This document shows, one piece after another, positions 14,305 through 15,467 of a stretch of 15,467 bases of DNA. The notes below the pieces were generated by a model. That model had not been told where the DNA came from, searched no databases, and saw only the letters and a program-made list of their open reading frames with translations. The position numbers were made by a program, and so were the translations under genes. Source of the stretch: an uncultured Collinsella sp. (lineage in GTDB: Bacteria > Actinomycetota > Coriobacteriia > Coriobacteriales > Coriobacteriaceae); contig CALBBA010000291.1 of NCBI GenBank assembly GCA_937926755.1, positions 1-15,467 of the forward strand, read 5' to 3'. The stretch's first letter is position 1, and each line of letters begins with the position of its first letter.

Positions 14305-15141
14305 TTAGGCCTCCCTGTTGGCGTAGATAAACCAGTAGCCCAGCGCCACGATCAAAGCACCGCCCACGATATTGCCGAGCGTGGCGACCGAAAGGTTGAG
14401 CGCCAGGCCCGCCGCGTTGAGGGCATCGGCGCCGACGACATCGGGTCCATAGCCGCAGGCGTGCATCAAAATGCCCATGGGCAAAAAGTACATGTTGGCA
14501 ACGCAGTGCTCAAAACCACAGGCCACAAAGGCGGCGATAGGCAGCAAAATGCCGACGACCTTGTCGACCACGGTCTTGCCGGCGGTGCCGATCCATACGG
14601 CAAGGCACACAAAGATGTTGCAGAGGATGCCGCGGAAGAAGATTGTGACGGCATCGATCGTGACCTTACCGGCAGCGACGCTCACCATGGTGTTGGCGAC
14701 GGCCTCGCCGTTGAGCTTGTAAATGGCTGCCATGTAAACCAAAAAGACAATGAACAGGGCGCCGACAAAGTTGCCAATCCAAACAATAGCCCAGGCCTTG
14801 AGCATCTGGATGAGCGCAATCTTTTTACTCTTGAGCGCGCAGACCATAAGCGAGTTGCCGGTAAACAGCTCCGCGCCGCAAATGAGCACGAGCACCAGCC
14901 CTAGGCAAAAACAAAGTCCACCCACGAGGCGCTGAGCACCCCAACCGAGGGTCGCATCGCTCAGAAAGACCGTGAAGAACAGGCCGCCGAAGGCGATGAA
15001 CGCGCCGGCGAACATGGCGAGCAAAAATGCCTTCGAGGCAGGCAGACTGGCCTTGGTAACGCCGGCGGCCTCGGTCGTGGTCTCGATTGCGGCAGGCGCC
15101 AGGCAGTCGGGGATGGGGTATTCTGCCTTGAAATCTGCCAT
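14305..15141 (-). CDS. Formate/nitrite transporter family channel
   Basis: Pentameric inner-membrane channel of the FNT family (FocA, NirC, FdhC), 278 residues, with about six membrane helices. Helix 1 is about 37-60 and helix 2 contains GLVLVLICGAELFTGNSL, the first FNT signature. Later helices lie around 115-140, 165-186, 195-220 and 248-274. The second signature EHCVANMYFLPMG (about 211-223) contains the central gating histidine, H212. The N-terminus is a cytoplasmic helix without signal peptide, as in FocA. The start at 15141 has an AGAAG-type ribosome site; upstream codons in the frame overlap a probable promoter and do not look like the family. The substrate cannot be read from sequence. 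Formate is my preferred guess because the next genes make selenocysteine, used in formate dehydrogenases, but nitrite or hydrosulfide is possible. Confidence 0.92.
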   Translation of the reverse strand: MADFKAEYPIPDCLAPAAIETTTEAAGVTKASLPASKAFLLAMFAGAFIAFGGLFFTVFLSDATLGWGAQRLVGGLCFCLGLVLVLICGAELFTGNSLMVCALKSKKIALIQMLKAWAIVWIGNFVGALFIVFLVYMAAIYKLNGEAVANTMVSVAAGKVTIDAVTIFFRGILCNIFVCLAVWIGTAGKTVVDKVVGILLPIAAFVACGFEHCVANMYFLPMGILMHACGYGPDVVGADALNAAGLALNLSVATLGNIVGGALIVALGYWFIYANREA

Positions 15142-15174
15142 GTCAGTCACTTCTTTCCTAATCAGCAGGGACGA

Positions 15175-15211
15175 GCATTGCCAATGCAAAGGCCCCGCGT
15201 CGGACGGTCAA
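15175..15211 (-). promoter_or_regulatory. Possible promoter and operator of the FNT gene
   Basis: Minus-strand TTGACC (15206-15211) is a good -35; 17 bases on lies TGCATT (15183-15188), a poor -10. The -10 overlaps the 13-base palindrome GCATTGCCAATGC (15175-15187; arms of six around one base). A regulator bound there would block the promoter. The T-run of the upstream terminator overlaps the -35. Confidence 0.3.
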
Positions 15212-15248
15212 AACAAAACAGGTCAGAAGTAAACGTACCTCTGACCTG
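15210..15248 (-). terminator. Rho-independent terminator of the tRNA-Pro/tRNA-Gly unit
   Basis: Stem CAGGTCAGA (15219-15227) with TCTGACCTG (15240-15248), then TTTTGTTTTGA in the minus direction. It lies nine bases after the tRNA-Gly 3' end. Confidence 0.88.
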
Positions 15249-15257
15249 CAAATTACT

Positions 15258-15331
15258 TGGAGCGGGCGACGGGAATCGAACCCGCGTCATCAGCTTGGAA
15301 GGCTGGGGTTCTACCATTGAACTACGCCCGC
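15258..15331 (-). tRNA. tRNA-Gly (anticodon UCC)
   Basis: 74 bases with encoded CCA (15258-15260). Acceptor GCGGGCG (15325-15331) pairs with 15262-15268. The anticodon loop is CTTCCAA (anticodon TCC), and the T-arm contains GGTTCGATTCC. It reads GGA/GGG glycine codons. It is six bases downstream of tRNA-Pro and almost certainly co-transcribed with it. Confidence 0.97.
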
Positions 15332-15337
15332 AAGATA

Positions 15338-15414
15338 TGGTCGGGACGACAGGATTTGAACCTGCGACATCCTGCTCCCAAAGCAGGCGCGCTACCAAAC
15401 TGCGCCACGTCCCG
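15338..15414 (-). tRNA. tRNA-Pro (anticodon UGG)
   Basis: 77 bases with encoded CCA (15338-15340). Acceptor CGGGACG (15408-15414) pairs with 15342-15348. The anticodon loop is TTTGGGA (anticodon TGG), and the T-arm contains GGTTCAAATCC. First gene of the tRNA pair; its promoter is not recognisable in the 53 bases left at the window edge, which hold only a minor inverted repeat AAGGT/ACCTT (15431-15444). Confidence 0.97.
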
Positions 15415-15467
15415 AAGGTGTTGAGCAGCTAAGGTCTAAACCTTGCGTGTCCCAAAGCGAAGGAAAT

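Noticed and set aside
668..14308. Long open frames on the plus strand, e.g. 668-2095, 2818-4176, 5578-7293, 8311-9789, 11448-12806 and 13487-14308
   Set aside because: They lie antisense to strongly recognised genes, have low-complexity translations rich in Gly, Leu, Val, His and Arg, and arise from GC-rich third codon positions. None resembles a known family.

Overview
The window is GC-rich bacterial chromosome, and every gene I can support lies on the minus strand, so transcription runs from high to low coordinates. Protein style, gene order and the overlap-rich layout suggest an anaerobic Actinomycetota of the class Coriobacteriia, most likely Collinsella-like. That assignment is recognition from sequence, not a database result.

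In transcription order: a tRNA-Pro(UGG)/tRNA-Gly(UCC) pair with a strong terminator (15210-15414); a formate/nitrite-type channel (14305-15141); the selenocysteine machinery selA-selB-selC (10542-14122), in which selA and selB overlap by four bases and selC, the UGA-reading tRNA-Sec, follows with its own -10 box and terminator; a shortened mobA-like molybdopterin nucleotidyltransferase (9938-10387); a glutamate dehydrogenase with its own terminator (8267-9681); a two-gene molybdenum hydroxylase operon (FAD subunit, then a fused 2Fe-2S/molybdopterin subunit of 943 residues, 4459-8204); tRNA-Leu(UAG); and the protein quality-control block tig-clpP-clpX followed by the 5' end of valS (1-4143).

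The part from about 4.4 to 15.1 kb has a common theme: formate transport, selenocysteine insertion, molybdopterin nucleotide attachment and a molybdenum hydroxylase. Selenocysteine and molybdopterin meet in formate dehydrogenase, and selenium is also used as a non-encoded ligand in some molybdenum hydroxylases. No selenoprotein gene and no SECIS-like element is visible in the window itself, so the Sec machinery must serve genes elsewhere. The 0-4.2 kb part is ordinary housekeeping.

The less ordinary signals are non-coding or at residue level: a perfect 26-bp inverted repeat enclosing a second hairpin in the valS leader; a tRNA-Sec with C instead of the near-universal U33; a SelB whose G4 GTPase motif lacks its lysine; a mobA ending about 45 residues early beside a small hairpin repeat; and a related inverted repeat between selA and the channel gene. 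I see no CRISPR array, insertion sequence, prophage or clearly new multi-gene system. No gene-free stretch exceeds 300 bases; the longest, 366-652, holds the valS leader palindrome and the clpX terminator.
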